Shown: piece by piece, positions 1 through 10,781 of the stretch
How positions within the stretch are numbered: position 1 is the stretch's first letter
Layout of the letters: each line of letters starts with the position of its first letter
Assembly: GCA_003952965.2 (NCBI GenBank)
Contig: CM025850.1
Coordinates: 1,666,884 to 1,730,883, forward strand
Source of the DNA: Morella rubra
Lineage: Eukaryota > Streptophyta > Magnoliopsida > Fagales > Myricaceae
Direction: 5' to 3'
Length of the DNA: 64,000 nt
Notes under the pieces: generated by a model
Told to the model about the DNA's origin: nothing
Database searches by the model: none
Seen by the model: the letters and a program-made list of their open reading frames with translations, nothing else
Translations under genes and position numbers: made by a program

Positions 1-1342
1 TAAGCCCAGAAGTTATTGGTTCTTGTCGAAGTGTTTCAGATTGATTTTTGAATATACACATTTTGTCTTTTTCATCACATCAGAAAGGTGTCTGCACTCT
101 CTCGTTGGTTCTGTTCATTGACATGTCTCTTCATTAATTTATGTTGTCCTGTGAGAGCATGTCTGTTTCGTATGGCTGGATCTTTTTTTTCATTCTAGTT
201 GCGGTAGCTTCTGTGCCAGTTGGTTCCCAGAACTTCAATTAACATTGGTAGAAGTTTGGATTGATACACCATAAGCTATAAGAATCAATAGATTGCCTTG
301 CAATAATGATGTACTTGCTGCCTTGCTAGATTTTGGCACATAAATTTGAGTTTATTGTCTGATGCTCCCTTGAGACTGCTTGTTGAAAAAGTTACTTTCA
401 AGTGATTAAATGCCCATGTTCACTGTGGGTGTGTAAATTGTGAACTAAGGGAAAGGCTCACATCTGACGACATTACTAAGCAATCAATCTTTGCTTACTC
501 TATGTAGTCCAGCTCCTAAGGGGCTCAGAATATGTCTGACTTGCACGATCATTGCAATTGATTACTCAGGATTTGTTAGCAAATGTTGGCGGCTGGCCAT
601 GAATTTTATTTCCTCACTTGTGTCAACTTTGTGGTTCTTATGTTTGTTTTTTCTTTGTTCTCAGATGTCAGATAATTTTGTTGTTGTATAATGCACACCA
701 TGACAAGAACGAATACCGCTGGAATATTCAGCATGGACGATAGATATACCTTTTATTTGTAATCTTATTCTCATAGCTTTCCTGCTTGTCTCCTTATTAC
801 ATTCACTGCCTTGAATGACAAAGCAATGTTAATCCTGTTCTTCGTCATTTAGTCATATAATGACTTCACTGAGTTTCCTGGCAAATTAGTTAGTGATTGA
901 AGGTTTATTGATGATGTTAATACTGTATACTTGATATCACATCTGTGATTATAAACTCTACATTATGTAACATCATGGTTTTTATACTATATGGCTTTGA
1001 CACAGTTAGCCTGAAGTCTTCATGTCTTCTGTTGCTTTCACCTGGGAAACGATTAGCATCTAAGACATGGCAGTTGGGAAAGAACCTTTTACAGCTGTAC
1101 TAGCAAACCCACATTATTGATTTCATCATCATGAATAAAATTGATTAATTGTATTAAGTAGATAAAAAGTTCCCTTAGACAATTTGAAATCCTTTCATTT
1201 AACAGGACTGTGAGTTGGTTTTAAGGGCCTTGAGTTTTTGCACCCCTCTTTAAATGGTATGTATTATGTGGTTTTCAGTTCATAGCAGCTTTGCCATTGG
1301 CCCAGCTGCTGGTATAACCTATCCAGCGGTCTTAAATTTCAG
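1..1342. other. No supportable gene; T-rich flank
   Basis: Only short open frames occur here and none resembles a protein I know. The + strand is T-rich, with many in-frame stops, as in introns or a 3' untranslated region of a plus-strand gene lying left of the window, but there is no exon I can tie to this. Nothing else is recognised. Confidence 0.4.
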
Positions 1343-1343
1343 G

Positions 1344-1790
1344 GTTAAGTATCTATTCCGTCCCTAGCTTTTGACTCCTTTTAAAAAATCGTCCTTTCAG
1401 GTTTCAAATTTATTATAGAGGTTCTTGAATTTATCGTTTTGTCAAAAAATTCACTTAAAATTTCATTCTTAAAGTTAACTATTCACATGTCAATTCTAAC
1501 CCATAATTGATTTGTCACTCTAAACTAAAATAATGTGATTATAATTTTTTTAAGTTTGTTTTTTTTTTTTTTAATAAAAAAAAAAATATATTTAAAAAAT
1601 TTAAAAGTCACGGGATTTTAATTTTTGGTGACACATGTCAATTATAATTGAAATTGACGAATGACTTGTTAATTTTATAGGTAAAAGTTCAACTAAAGGA
1701 CTTGTTTAGAATTGCAAACTAAGGATATTTATAATCAATTTAAAAACCTAAGGACTATTTATTAAAATGAGTCAAAACCTAAACTTAACT
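1344..1790. repeat. Foldback (MITE-like) element
   Basis: The left end (ggttaagt, then cttttgactccttttaa) is matched in inverted orientation at the right end (ttaaaatgagtcaaaacc, then acttaact), giving imperfect terminal inverted repeats of about 45-50 bp around an AT-rich core. No coding capacity is visible. This is the structure of a non-autonomous DNA transposon. The family is not identified and no clean target duplication was found. Confidence 0.5.
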
Positions 1791-2069
1791 TGAAAAGAAG
1801 AGCGGGAAATTAACTACACAATATTTTAGCAAAATCTGAAGCACCACATTTGCAAAACTCCAGCTGCAATGAGGCTCTCCAGCTCCAGCACAGTAGCACA
1901 GCATACCAGCACATCATCATAAGCAAAATCATTAACATGAGGAAAGTTATTTTTAATCGTATTCTCTGTAATTTTATTTGGTCGGTAATAATGCAAGTAT
2001 TACACAATCATCACCTACGACCTTTACATAATAAGCTATCTCCGTTTTGAAACTCCAGGCTTCTCGAGT

Positions 2070-4331
2070 CTACTCAATGGTTAGATAAACGTCACTAGAA
2101 TCTGATGAAGCTATCTCACTCTCTGCCGTGTAGGAAGGCAAGGGTTTCTTCTGCATGTATAATGAGCGCCACTCGTCAATGCATGCAATTTGATAAGGAT
2201 CTAAACTGGGAACTGCTCTCTGTTCTTGAAGTTTCAGAATCTTTAAAGTTTTTCCAAAACAGCAAACTGCATCCCTCACACTCTCCTCCCTCTTTTCAAT
2301 GGCAGTGCTCAAACACCTCATGGATATAAAACGTTGTAGGTTAGTGAGGCAAGCACCCAGTATATCGGAGATCATGACAGCTACTGCTTCATATAACTTC
2401 TCATGCACCTGGCCATTTTTTCTTTCTGCAGTTAGCAGCAGAGTTTGACCTATTCTATACATAGAATTGGCAGCCAATACTTTGATAGGCCAGTTGGAAG
2501 GGCTTTGCTTTAAACATAGATTTGTGTGACTGGCCTTGTGGAACTCCATAAGCCTGCTCTTTGCAATATCGACAAGTTGTTGAAGTGTTTCCTTCGGGCT
2601 TTCTCCTTGAAGGGACAGTTTGCGAAGATCCACATCCAACCACTTGTGATAGAATTCCACTCCTAGCCAGACAACCTCTGCTGCCTTCCTGATGTTGATC
2701 AAATCTCCTTTTGCGTCCAGGTCACTCTCTATAGTTCTTACATACATCAGGCCTTCATTCACACTAAGTATTAACTCTTTTATTAATCTAGGGCTGATGT
2801 TTGGAATTGCTACTGCTATACTTGTTAGTGTCACCACAGGAAGCGCCCAACAATTTGGTGGTTCTTCAGAACCTAGGGAGGGAACTTGGTTACTGTCAAA
2901 CTTGCCAACTCCCATGAATCCTCGTGTAGACATCTCCAATAGTTTTATGAGGTACTTGGGACGCCTCTTTTCCCCCCTCCGCATCCAATGCTCAGTAGGG
3001 TCCCTACTGCATTTCATCATCGTCTGAACCAAATTATCCTCCCCTTCAAGATGCAAAACAAAATGGCTCAGATCTAGCTTTAAGCGAGGCTGATGAGATT
3101 CTGAAGCTGATTGAGTGCTTGAAACAGATTTGTTGAATTTGAATTTCCTCGTTAGCTCTTTGCAGCAGTTGCAGGATGACAATATCTGGCTTACAAAGAA
3201 AACGGAAATGCAGCGAATCAGTTTGCTCGTAAGTACAATTCCAGTCTGCACTATGATACACAAGTCTAAGAATTTATATTTAGCATCATGGACAAGTTTC
3301 CTGTAGTGCCGATTATGGACTTGTAAAGTGAGTGGGCACTCTTTCATCTCTACAAGGCTGTGGATCCAGTAGTGCTCTACTTTAAATTCTTTTGTGCCGC
3401 TTTGATTGCCTTTTCTTGGGCAACTGAAATGGATGGCCGTGAACCATCTACATGCTGGGGCAATAGTCCCGATGCCCACGGCAATAGTCTGTATAACAAG
3501 AACAAAGGTGGTCGACCACTTATAATCAGACTCTCCGCTGCAAAATTTAAACGACCAGGGCATAAAATATGATCTGAGCATGGCTTCTGCTAAAATTGCA
3601 GCACTCAGAAGACAAAATGCTCCAGCGGCAGTGCACGTCACTGAACGCCCCATCACAAATTGGGGGCTGCATGTATGAGCCATCACCCAATATTTCATAA
3701 GGTCCTGTCTAAGTTTGTCAACAACTGTCTTACCGGTTTCGCTTGAGCTTTCTTTAAGAGCTACTTGGTGCTTTTTATTGTATTTGAGCTCCAAATACTG
3801 CTTGGTAGTTGGGACAGTTAAAGCAGAAAAGCTCAACAGAAGAAGCAAAACAAGCATGATTATCATGATGAAAACCTGTTCTTTCCAGAAAACATAGACT
3901 ACCCCCGTGGCTAATTGGATGCAGATATTCACAATTACAGTAATAACAAGTATTCCCAAGGCCATAATGTTCATGAACATCTCTTTGTTCTCCATGGTTC
4001 CAAGAGAAGGCATAGAATTACCCATTACTGTGCAGATGAAGACTGTGGTGCTAAGTTTTGCAAGCTGTTCCTGGCGGCGAGGCATCGAGGTATTTAGATC
4101 CACAGACAGTTTCATTGCTACAGCTAACAGGGTCAACGAAGTAGCGTTGAGAGAGGAGAACTTGCTCGGGAACCAGAATTTCCTATTGCGGATTCCTTGG
4201 ATGGCATCCACAGCCATTGAGATGAGGAAAACCAGGGACGCTGCTACAACGTAAAGGCCAATCCATGGCATTGGCTCTCTGAACTTTGTGTCATCCAGAT
4301 ACCCATTAATGTTGCAGCCGAGCTTACCCAT
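2070..4331 (-). CDS. Uncharacterised plant multi-pass membrane protein, 753 aa, intronless
   Basis: A single uninterrupted frame of 753 codons starts at MGKLGCNING. Hydrophobic segments lie near residues 23-43, 120-147, 153-173, 231-251, 275-295 and 355-380, with weaker ones around 60-75 and 90-103, so the N-terminal half is a multi-pass membrane domain. The C-terminal half (about 400-753) is mostly soluble and predicted-helical in character, and ends in a Ser/Glu-rich tail. I recognise the N-terminus (near-identical start and a NSMPSLGTMENKE segment) as belonging to a plant-specific family annotated only as uncharacterised membrane proteins in other eudicots. No enzymatic motif is seen and the function is unknown. 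The next methionines are well inside the first conserved block, so the first Met is the likely start. The gene appears intact. Confidence 0.85.
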   Translation of the reverse strand: MGKLGCNINGYLDDTKFREPMPWIGLYVVAASLVFLISMAVDAIQGIRNRKFWFPSKFSSLNATSLTLLAVAMKLSVDLNTSMPRRQEQLAKLSTTVFICTVMGNSMPSLGTMENKEMFMNIMALGILVITVIVNICIQLATGVVYVFWKEQVFIMIIMLVLLLLLSFSALTVPTTKQYLELKYNKKHQVALKESSSETGKTVVDKLRQDLMKYWVMAHTCSPQFVMGRSVTCTAAGAFCLLSAAILAEAMLRSYFMPWSFKFCSGESDYKWSTTFVLVIQTIAVGIGTIAPACRWFTAIHFSCPRKGNQSGTKEFKVEHYWIHSLVEMKECPLTLQVHNRHYRKLVHDAKYKFLDLCIIVQTGIVLTSKLIRCISVFFVSQILSSCNCCKELTRKFKFNKSVSSTQSASESHQPRLKLDLSHFVLHLEGEDNLVQTMMKCSRDPTEHWMRRGEKRRPKYLIKLLEMSTRGFMGVGKFDSNQVPSLGSEEPPNCWALPVVTLTSIAVAIPNISPRLIKELILSVNEGLMYVRTIESDLDAKGDLINIRKAAEVVWLGVEFYHKWLDVDLRKLSLQGESPKETLQQLVDIAKSRLMEFHKASHTNLCLKQSPSNWPIKVLAANSMYRIGQTLLLTAERKNGQVHEKLYEAVAVMISDILGACLTNLQRFISMRCLSTAIEKREESVRDAVCCFGKTLKILKLQEQRAVPSLDPYQIACIDEWRSLYMQKKPLPSYTAESEIASSDSSDVYLTIE

Positions 4332-5884
4332 CTTCTTCTTCCGTCTCCCTGTTTTCTTTTTCTCGTGTAGTTCTTGTCCCAGAGGCGCGACCGGTGAGCG
4401 TCTAATTCTGCCTTCGTTAGTGGATTATCCGAGTCTCTGCCCCATGATTTACTCCGGTCATAATTACCTTCTCCAGATTTGACTTCTGTAACCCACGTCA
4501 TTACTTAAATTACTATCTGACTCGAGAGTATAAACGCCAGTCGAAAGATTTTCTTCTTTTCCGTTCATAGCTACCAAGGATATGATCGACTTTTCATTCT
4601 CGCGGGAGGTCAAGCTCCCTGGCCTTCTGTTTATGTAAGTCTCCATTGTGCCCGGACAGTTTTCAACTCAGCTGGGGCGAATGGTGATAGAGCCGGTGTT
4701 ATCCAGAGACACGCAGAGGACTTTTTGGATATTTGAAAATTCGTATGCCTCATAAGTCTTTGGAGGACCCATACCCGATAGCTCGGTGGCAAAGATAATA
4801 ATTGAAAGTGTGTGATTTGGACGCGCCATCTTAGATTTAATAAAAACACGTCATGATTGTCTCTTTTATCCTTTAAAGATATCAGTGAACCACCGATCTA
4901 CTTGAACAAGTGGACGTTATGGTTGATGCTGACAAAGAGAATAAATACTATTCCCTCAAAGTTTGTCTCCATCCCTCACCCGCTTCAGCGCAGTGACTAT
5001 CTCTAGAGTTTTGTCGCCAATTGTAGAAACAAAAATGATATATGTCATAATCGCGTGTTTTGGAGCAATGAATGTGAAGAAAGTTCGCCTATAAGCATTA
5101 GGTGGGTATAATTCCGTGTCGACCATCCATCCGTTCAGAATTCCGGTCGTTGTCCCAAAAAATAAGCTTTTGGGGCCCTTCATCGGTCACTGGATACGGC
5201 TGAAGGGAAAGACATGTGGAGGGGGTTTTATTCTCTGGGATTAGACATGAAAGCCGCACGGCATCGTGTTGTTTTACTAGGCCTGGGAGCCAAATGTTGC
5301 CGACATTTACGTAAGAATATCTTTTTTTTTTTTTCTTAGGCTACGTAAGAAGATCTTGCTTAGATTGCAGAAAGTCCCATGAGGATGACTGCTGAACTGA
5401 ACCAGGGCCCCTACCACAGGGTTTAATTACTGAATGAAGCAAGAGGGTACGAAGCTATGTGAAGTGAAGGCCACGATCGAATATACGCAATCCAACGGTT
5501 GAATATCTGGTTTTGAATTTCATAGGATGAGTATCTCAATTGACTTGAGACCGCATCTTATTAAATGAGGTGTCAGGATCTCAACCATCGAATTGTCTAT
5601 ATTCAATTGTGGTCTTTACTTCATACTCTCTGGCTTCGTACAGTAACCAAATCCCCTACCATATGCGTAGCCACAAGGTGTTATTGCCTAATAATTTATT
5701 GCTTTAACCAATTTGTGGGGTGTAATAATTGTCTGGCCAGACCAATCAATACTACACTTTAATTTTTTTTTTTTCTGTGGGTAACGATAAAAGTGGATCT
5801 ATTTAGAACATAGCTTTTTTATTCTAATATTTTAATTAGAATAGAGAATCAATTTAATAAAAAAGTTAAAAAAATCGTGTAGCA
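4332..5884. other. 5' flank of the membrane-protein gene; no gene seen
   Basis: This should contain the minus-strand promoter and 5' leader of the 753-aa gene. The several 60-85 codon frames overlap one another on both strands and show no recognisable domain or signal peptide. I could not fix a TATA box. Confidence 0.4.
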
Positions 5885-6884
5885 NNNNNNNNNNNNNNNN
5901 NNNNNNNNNNNNNNNNNNNNNNNNNNNNNNNNNNNNNNNNNNNNNNNNNNNNNNNNNNNNNNNNNNNNNNNNNNNNNNNNNNNNNNNNNNNNNNNNNNNN
6001 NNNNNNNNNNNNNNNNNNNNNNNNNNNNNNNNNNNNNNNNNNNNNNNNNNNNNNNNNNNNNNNNNNNNNNNNNNNNNNNNNNNNNNNNNNNNNNNNNNNN
6101 NNNNNNNNNNNNNNNNNNNNNNNNNNNNNNNNNNNNNNNNNNNNNNNNNNNNNNNNNNNNNNNNNNNNNNNNNNNNNNNNNNNNNNNNNNNNNNNNNNNN
6201 NNNNNNNNNNNNNNNNNNNNNNNNNNNNNNNNNNNNNNNNNNNNNNNNNNNNNNNNNNNNNNNNNNNNNNNNNNNNNNNNNNNNNNNNNNNNNNNNNNNN
6301 NNNNNNNNNNNNNNNNNNNNNNNNNNNNNNNNNNNNNNNNNNNNNNNNNNNNNNNNNNNNNNNNNNNNNNNNNNNNNNNNNNNNNNNNNNNNNNNNNNNN
6401 NNNNNNNNNNNNNNNNNNNNNNNNNNNNNNNNNNNNNNNNNNNNNNNNNNNNNNNNNNNNNNNNNNNNNNNNNNNNNNNNNNNNNNNNNNNNNNNNNNNN
6501 NNNNNNNNNNNNNNNNNNNNNNNNNNNNNNNNNNNNNNNNNNNNNNNNNNNNNNNNNNNNNNNNNNNNNNNNNNNNNNNNNNNNNNNNNNNNNNNNNNNN
6601 NNNNNNNNNNNNNNNNNNNNNNNNNNNNNNNNNNNNNNNNNNNNNNNNNNNNNNNNNNNNNNNNNNNNNNNNNNNNNNNNNNNNNNNNNNNNNNNNNNNN
6701 NNNNNNNNNNNNNNNNNNNNNNNNNNNNNNNNNNNNNNNNNNNNNNNNNNNNNNNNNNNNNNNNNNNNNNNNNNNNNNNNNNNNNNNNNNNNNNNNNNNN
6801 NNNNNNNNNNNNNNNNNNNNNNNNNNNNNNNNNNNNNNNNNNNNNNNNNNNNNNNNNNNNNNNNNNNNNNNNNNNNNNNNNNNN
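5885..6884. other. Assembly gap, 1000 N
   Basis: An unbroken run of exactly 1000 undetermined bases. The round number suggests a fixed-size scaffolding gap whose true length is unknown, so an open frame spanning it is an artefact of the Ns. Confidence 0.99.
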
Positions 6885-9164
6885 AATTAAAGTAAGGATC
6901 GAAATGAGATCTTCTTTTAACCTCAAGAAGAAGGAGAACACCGCTTCTGTTTCAGACAAGTAGCTCGATCCAGATTAACTACCGAAATGTGATTTTTCTT
7001 AACCGCATGCAAGAAATGAACCCTAATGGCTAAATTAAGAGAACGGTCAAACCACAAAGACTAAGAACTAATTCAGCCTAATTGTTTTTTATATGGTATG
7101 GATCGACTTCTTTGTATGGAAAGGCAAACTAATACTGAAAGTTCCAAATAAGATCCGTATTGCGTCGAGTTTGTCCATAAGAAGTGATAAAGGGGAAAAG
7201 CGAGAGAGAGGAGAAAGTGATAATTTATGAGAAAGAACAGAACCACTATTATATCCTCATTATTACTTGCAAGTTATTTACGTTATGAGATAAATATATT
7301 TTGAATCTTCTAATTATATACAAGTCTTCGTACTTTATACTCCAAATTAGTAAATATAAAGTGATTTTTTGGTATGTAAAATGACAATTTATCCCTACAA
7401 TTTCTTTGACTAAAATATATTTATGAGAGTGAAATCATATTTTTAATGCTAAATAATTAATTTTCACAAAATTAACCAAAATTTTTAATGAGAGTATGGC
7501 GGGTATAATGTGATCACAAAATAATAATTTTGAAAACAAAATGTTAAGACCACAAGAATAGTAATCCAATTGGTTTGAATATTGAAAAGAGATATCGAAA
7601 AGCGAGTGTTGGGGCTGAAAGTCTATATGTCGAACTCTCTTGCCTTCAAAATCAATTGCATCTTTGTGGAATTATGATGATGACCTCCTTTTCCATGGAC
7701 AGTAATAATGGCTGAATTCAGACATTCTACAGCAAGTGAAGGTTATTATAGTCACGCCAAAAAGAATAGTCTAGTGTAGTCGCCCTTCTCCACTTTTTTT
7801 CTTAGCAAAATAAGAGAGAATATAAAATGTAAAAGACCTCGTAATTAAGGAATGCAAAGTACATTTATCCCGTGTTTTATCCTTGTTGAGAGTTCAAATA
7901 TCCCTTAGAACTCTAATTGTGGCATACTATTTCAAACCCATCGAGTCGATTAGTCCCATTCTTTGCTTCTATCAATTCGTAAGAACTGACCCCGAAAGGA
8001 CCCGAGGAGCTAGGATGAATTGGTTCAGTGACTTTTGCGTGTGATGTGTCTTATACTACTGGCAGGTTGGCGGGCCGCCCCGGTGCCCGGTGGACAGCAC
8101 CAACTCAGATTACGTGGGAAGACGAGCACAACACGTACGGGAAGGCGACCGAGTTAACATTTTCACCCACATTTAAGGCGCACGTAAGGCATGTAAAGAA
8201 GCTGTATACAGTAAACTATATATACAATTTCGCCAAGGAAAAAAAAAAACTATGCATATAGATTTCTTACTAATTAATTAAATACCTTCAACGACTAAAG
8301 AAGGACTTCGTATAGATTCGTGCAAAGGCATTGCAAAGTGAGCCAACCCCATTGCATGCATGGAGTGCACGCTACGAAATTAATGTCAATAAGCTGGCAT
8401 GAAAGAAAGAGCCTCCATGAACGATGCCATTTCACATGCTTTCCTCCTTTATTTTTGGGTGTAGCAGCTAGACGTGCGCGATACAGGTGCACGAGGTTAG
8501 TCTTAATTCGATCGAGGGAGCAAGGAAAAAAAAAACATACTAAGAAACTAAGATGTCAAAGTAGCAGACATCTGAGTAACATTTCAAACTTCGCAGTTCG
8601 CACACCATTAATGCAGTTCAATTTATTTGTATTTAGCTAGGTAAACTTAAATAGATCAACCAAAAGTCAAAAGGGCATGTCTCCTCATGTGATCTTTTTC
8701 CCCCGGCCGGCCTGATCTTCAGAAGAAAAAAAGGAAAGCAATATTTGGGCAGAACTCTTACAGTATAAAAGCAAATCATTTCGAGAAAACCTTTTGGCTA
8801 CGTAGAGTACTAATATAGTCATTGATTGATCTCAAAGAAATGGCCAGACAAAATATTTGGCATTCGAGAAATGAAATAGCAAGGTTTGCGAGAAGACGTT
8901 TTAGCTTCTGATTTCAATATTTATGGTATCCTACGACTGTTATAGCCAGGATTGCTCTTCATTACAAGATCAACAATCATATGAAGTGCACTCAAAGCCA
9001 CTCTTTGGATCAGCAACTTACGAAAGATGGGAAAGACTTTTTGACAAAAATATCAAGAAAGATCATATAAAAAGAGTGCAGAACAGAATATGAAACTTTG
9101 AGACGAACCTATATCTGTTCTCAGTTGCGTCCAAAGGGCAGGCTTACATGGGCATTGGACTAGT
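6885..9164. other. AT-rich spacer, no supported gene
   Basis: Short open frames only. A small GC-rich patch at about 8065-8110 (ggcgggccgccccggtg) stands out from the AT-rich surroundings but matches no rRNA, tRNA or protein I can recognise. The right part is the 3' flank of the small secreted-peptide gene. Confidence 0.4.
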
Positions 9165-9551
9165 CTAGGGTTTTGCGGTGGAGAACTCGCAGAAGAAGGT
9201 GACGGAGTTGGGGTATTCATTGTGGCACGGAGATGAGCCTGAGGGAGGGACAAAACCCTTCGGAAGCATGACCGAGAAAGGCCTTGAATTGATGTTCTTG
9301 ATCTTCTTTCTCCTCATCTTCTTCTTGCTCCTTCTCTTCTTGCCGAGGTCATGATCTTGTTTGTTCAACACGAATGGCTTGGTGTTCTTGATGTAGAACA
9401 CATGGTAATGGACCGGGGGGACGTCAGCTGCGGCTTGCGGTTGGATTTCATGGGACGAGGAAGTGGAAGTACAAGAGGCATTAATGAGGACAAGAAAGAG
9501 AAAGAGAAAGAGACAGACGCAGAAAGACTTGAAGTTTTTAGCGAGACCCAT
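9165..9551 (-). CDS. IDA-LIKE (IDL6/IDL7-type) secreted peptide precursor, 128 aa
   Basis: The frame can start at 9572 (MQLPNTL), but the Met at 9551 is the better start because MGLAKNFKSF leads directly into a hydrophobic signal peptide (CVCLFLFLFLVLINASC, residues about 11-27). A variable, very basic segment follows (KKRRSKKKMRRKKIK, roughly 75-90), then a conserved-looking C-terminal block with PFSVMLPKGFVPPSGSSPCHN. The LPKG..PPSG.S..HN pattern is that of the EPIP domain of INFLORESCENCE DEFICIENT IN ABSCISSION-like precursors, whose processed peptides are read in the apoplast by HAESA-type receptor kinases. It departs from canonical IDA in having SGSSPC where SAPSKR is usual, and it continues about 16 residues past the HN. 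Single exon. A CT repeat (9603-9629, read on this strand) lies in the presumed 5' leader. The alternative is another SGPS-type secreted peptide family (PIP/PIPL). Confidence 0.7.
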   Translation of the reverse strand: MGLAKNFKSFCVCLFLFLFLVLINASCTSTSSSHEIQPQAAADVPPVHYHVFYIKNTKPFVLNKQDHDLGKKRRSKKKMRRKKIKNINSRPFSVMLPKGFVPPSGSSPCHNEYPNSVTFFCEFSTAKP

Positions 9552-9602
9552 GAGAGTATTAGGTAATTGCAAGATTAGCGCTGAGGGTCATTCTGGTTTT
9601 GG

Positions 9603-9629
9603 CAGAGAGAGAGAGAGAGAGAGAGAGAG
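9603..9629. repeat. (GA)n/(CT)n microsatellite
   Basis: About 13 GA dinucleotides just upstream of the IDA-like start codon. Read on the gene's strand it is a CT-rich tract, common in plant 5' leaders. Confidence 0.9.
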
Positions 9630-10515
9630 CGTGAGAGCAGAGGCGGATGTTCTCATCAGAAGACCCAGAAAGTCCAACATGGTTTTCCAGATGGCTGTGA
9701 TCGGGGGCATATAAATCCCCTTTTATTATTATTATTATTCTTTTGGTGAGCTTATAAATGCATATTTCTCTCATCTGTAATTTGCAATGGGATAGGTTTA
9801 TAAAATTTTATAATGTCATAACATTACGATTTTACCCTCTATGCCAAAAAAAATTATAAGGAAATTTTCATTTTACATGTTAAAAAATTATTTTCATCAA
9901 AATATTTAAAGAATGGTACAAAATATTTAAAATTAATAATCAATATAACAAAAACAATAAATTAAAATATAAAATATCAAGACTATAATTAAAAGATACA
10001 AATTGTATTTAACCCTTTTTATTATTTTAGCTTCAACGACCTCAAACATTGGATTTTAGGGCTCGTGAGCCAATCTAACTTAGTACTCAATATTTTTTTT
10101 TTTTAAATATAGGCACTTAGAACTCAAGTTAAATTGTCAAACTATTCCTTAAATAGAAACTGCACAGCCCAGCACCAGGGCTCGAGCTTTTTGCAAAGCT
10201 CAATTAGATGGCTTATATTGACTGTTTATAATTATGATTACTATTATTTATGTAGGAATCATACCGGAAATTTTGAAAGGGATAAAAAAATGGGCATTAT
10301 TCTTTCTCATTGATAAACCCTAAACTTAGTGGTTATACGTTTAAAATTAATAAAATTATTATAAAGTCTAATTTCTACCTAGTAAAAATTCAATGACTTA
10401 ACCTTATACTTTAACATTTATAATCCCTTATTTTCTCCACCTGGGATCGGGGTACCGCAGCTAAGCTCTGTTGACTTCGAATCAAAGCCAAATTTCCGCG
10501 CAGAGTCTCCGACAC
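9630..10515. other. Divergent spacer between the IDA-like gene and MNS3
   Basis: AT-rich spacer that should hold both promoters, since the two genes are transcribed away from each other. The part around 9900-10015 (long A/T tracts, aaaatatcaagactataatt) resembles the arms of the TTTGCACC-type foldback elements found at 47.4 kb and may be a degenerate copy. No coding region is seen. Confidence 0.35.
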
Positions 10516-10522
10516 TATTTAA
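10516..10522 (+). promoter_or_regulatory. Putative TATA box of MNS3
   Basis: TATTTAA followed immediately by a pyrimidine-rich Y-patch (ggctctctctccctctctc). It lies about 265 nt upstream of the MNS3 start codon, which allows a leader of about 230 nt. Position-based inference. Confidence 0.45.
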
Positions 10523-10640
10523 GGCTCTCTCTCCCTCTCTCTTCCTTGCATCCTTTCCCTCAATCGCCGAGCAGAGGCAGTTGCGTGCTCGAACGCTTCT
10601 TCCCCGGAATCTAATTTTGCCCGAAATCTCCTTCACTTTA

Positions 10641-10688
10641 ATGGGAATTCTTCACTGGAATCCGTCCGGACCCGATCCGAATTTCTGA
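10641..10688 (+). other. Upstream ORF in the MNS3 leader (15 codons)
   Basis: An ATG at 10641 opens a 15-codon frame (MGILHWNPSGPDPNF) that stops at 10686-10688, 93 nt before the MNS3 start. If the leader begins at the TATTTAA box this frame is transcribed and could dampen translation of the main frame. Conservation is unknown. Confidence 0.4.
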
Positions 10689-10781
10689 GATATCGTTGCT
10701 CTTTCTCCCCGCATTTGAGCCTTCGAGCTAGAACATAGCGGAGTAGATAACAGGATCCTAGCAGGTAAACTGGATCCAGCA

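Noticed and set aside
2692..4254. Several 60-115 codon frames on the + strand
   Set aside because: Shadows of the 753-aa gene on the opposite strand.
5832..6959. 375-codon open frame on the minus strand
   Set aside because: It exists only because the 1000-N gap contains no stops; the real flanks contribute about 40 codons of low-complexity sequence.
8065..8110. GC-rich patch considered as an rRNA or organellar fragment
   Set aside because: Too short and without any recognisable rRNA signature.
9351..9714. Two + strand frames opposite the peptide gene
   Set aside because: They are antisense to the signal peptide and basic region, and one is extended by the GA repeat; no homology or signal.
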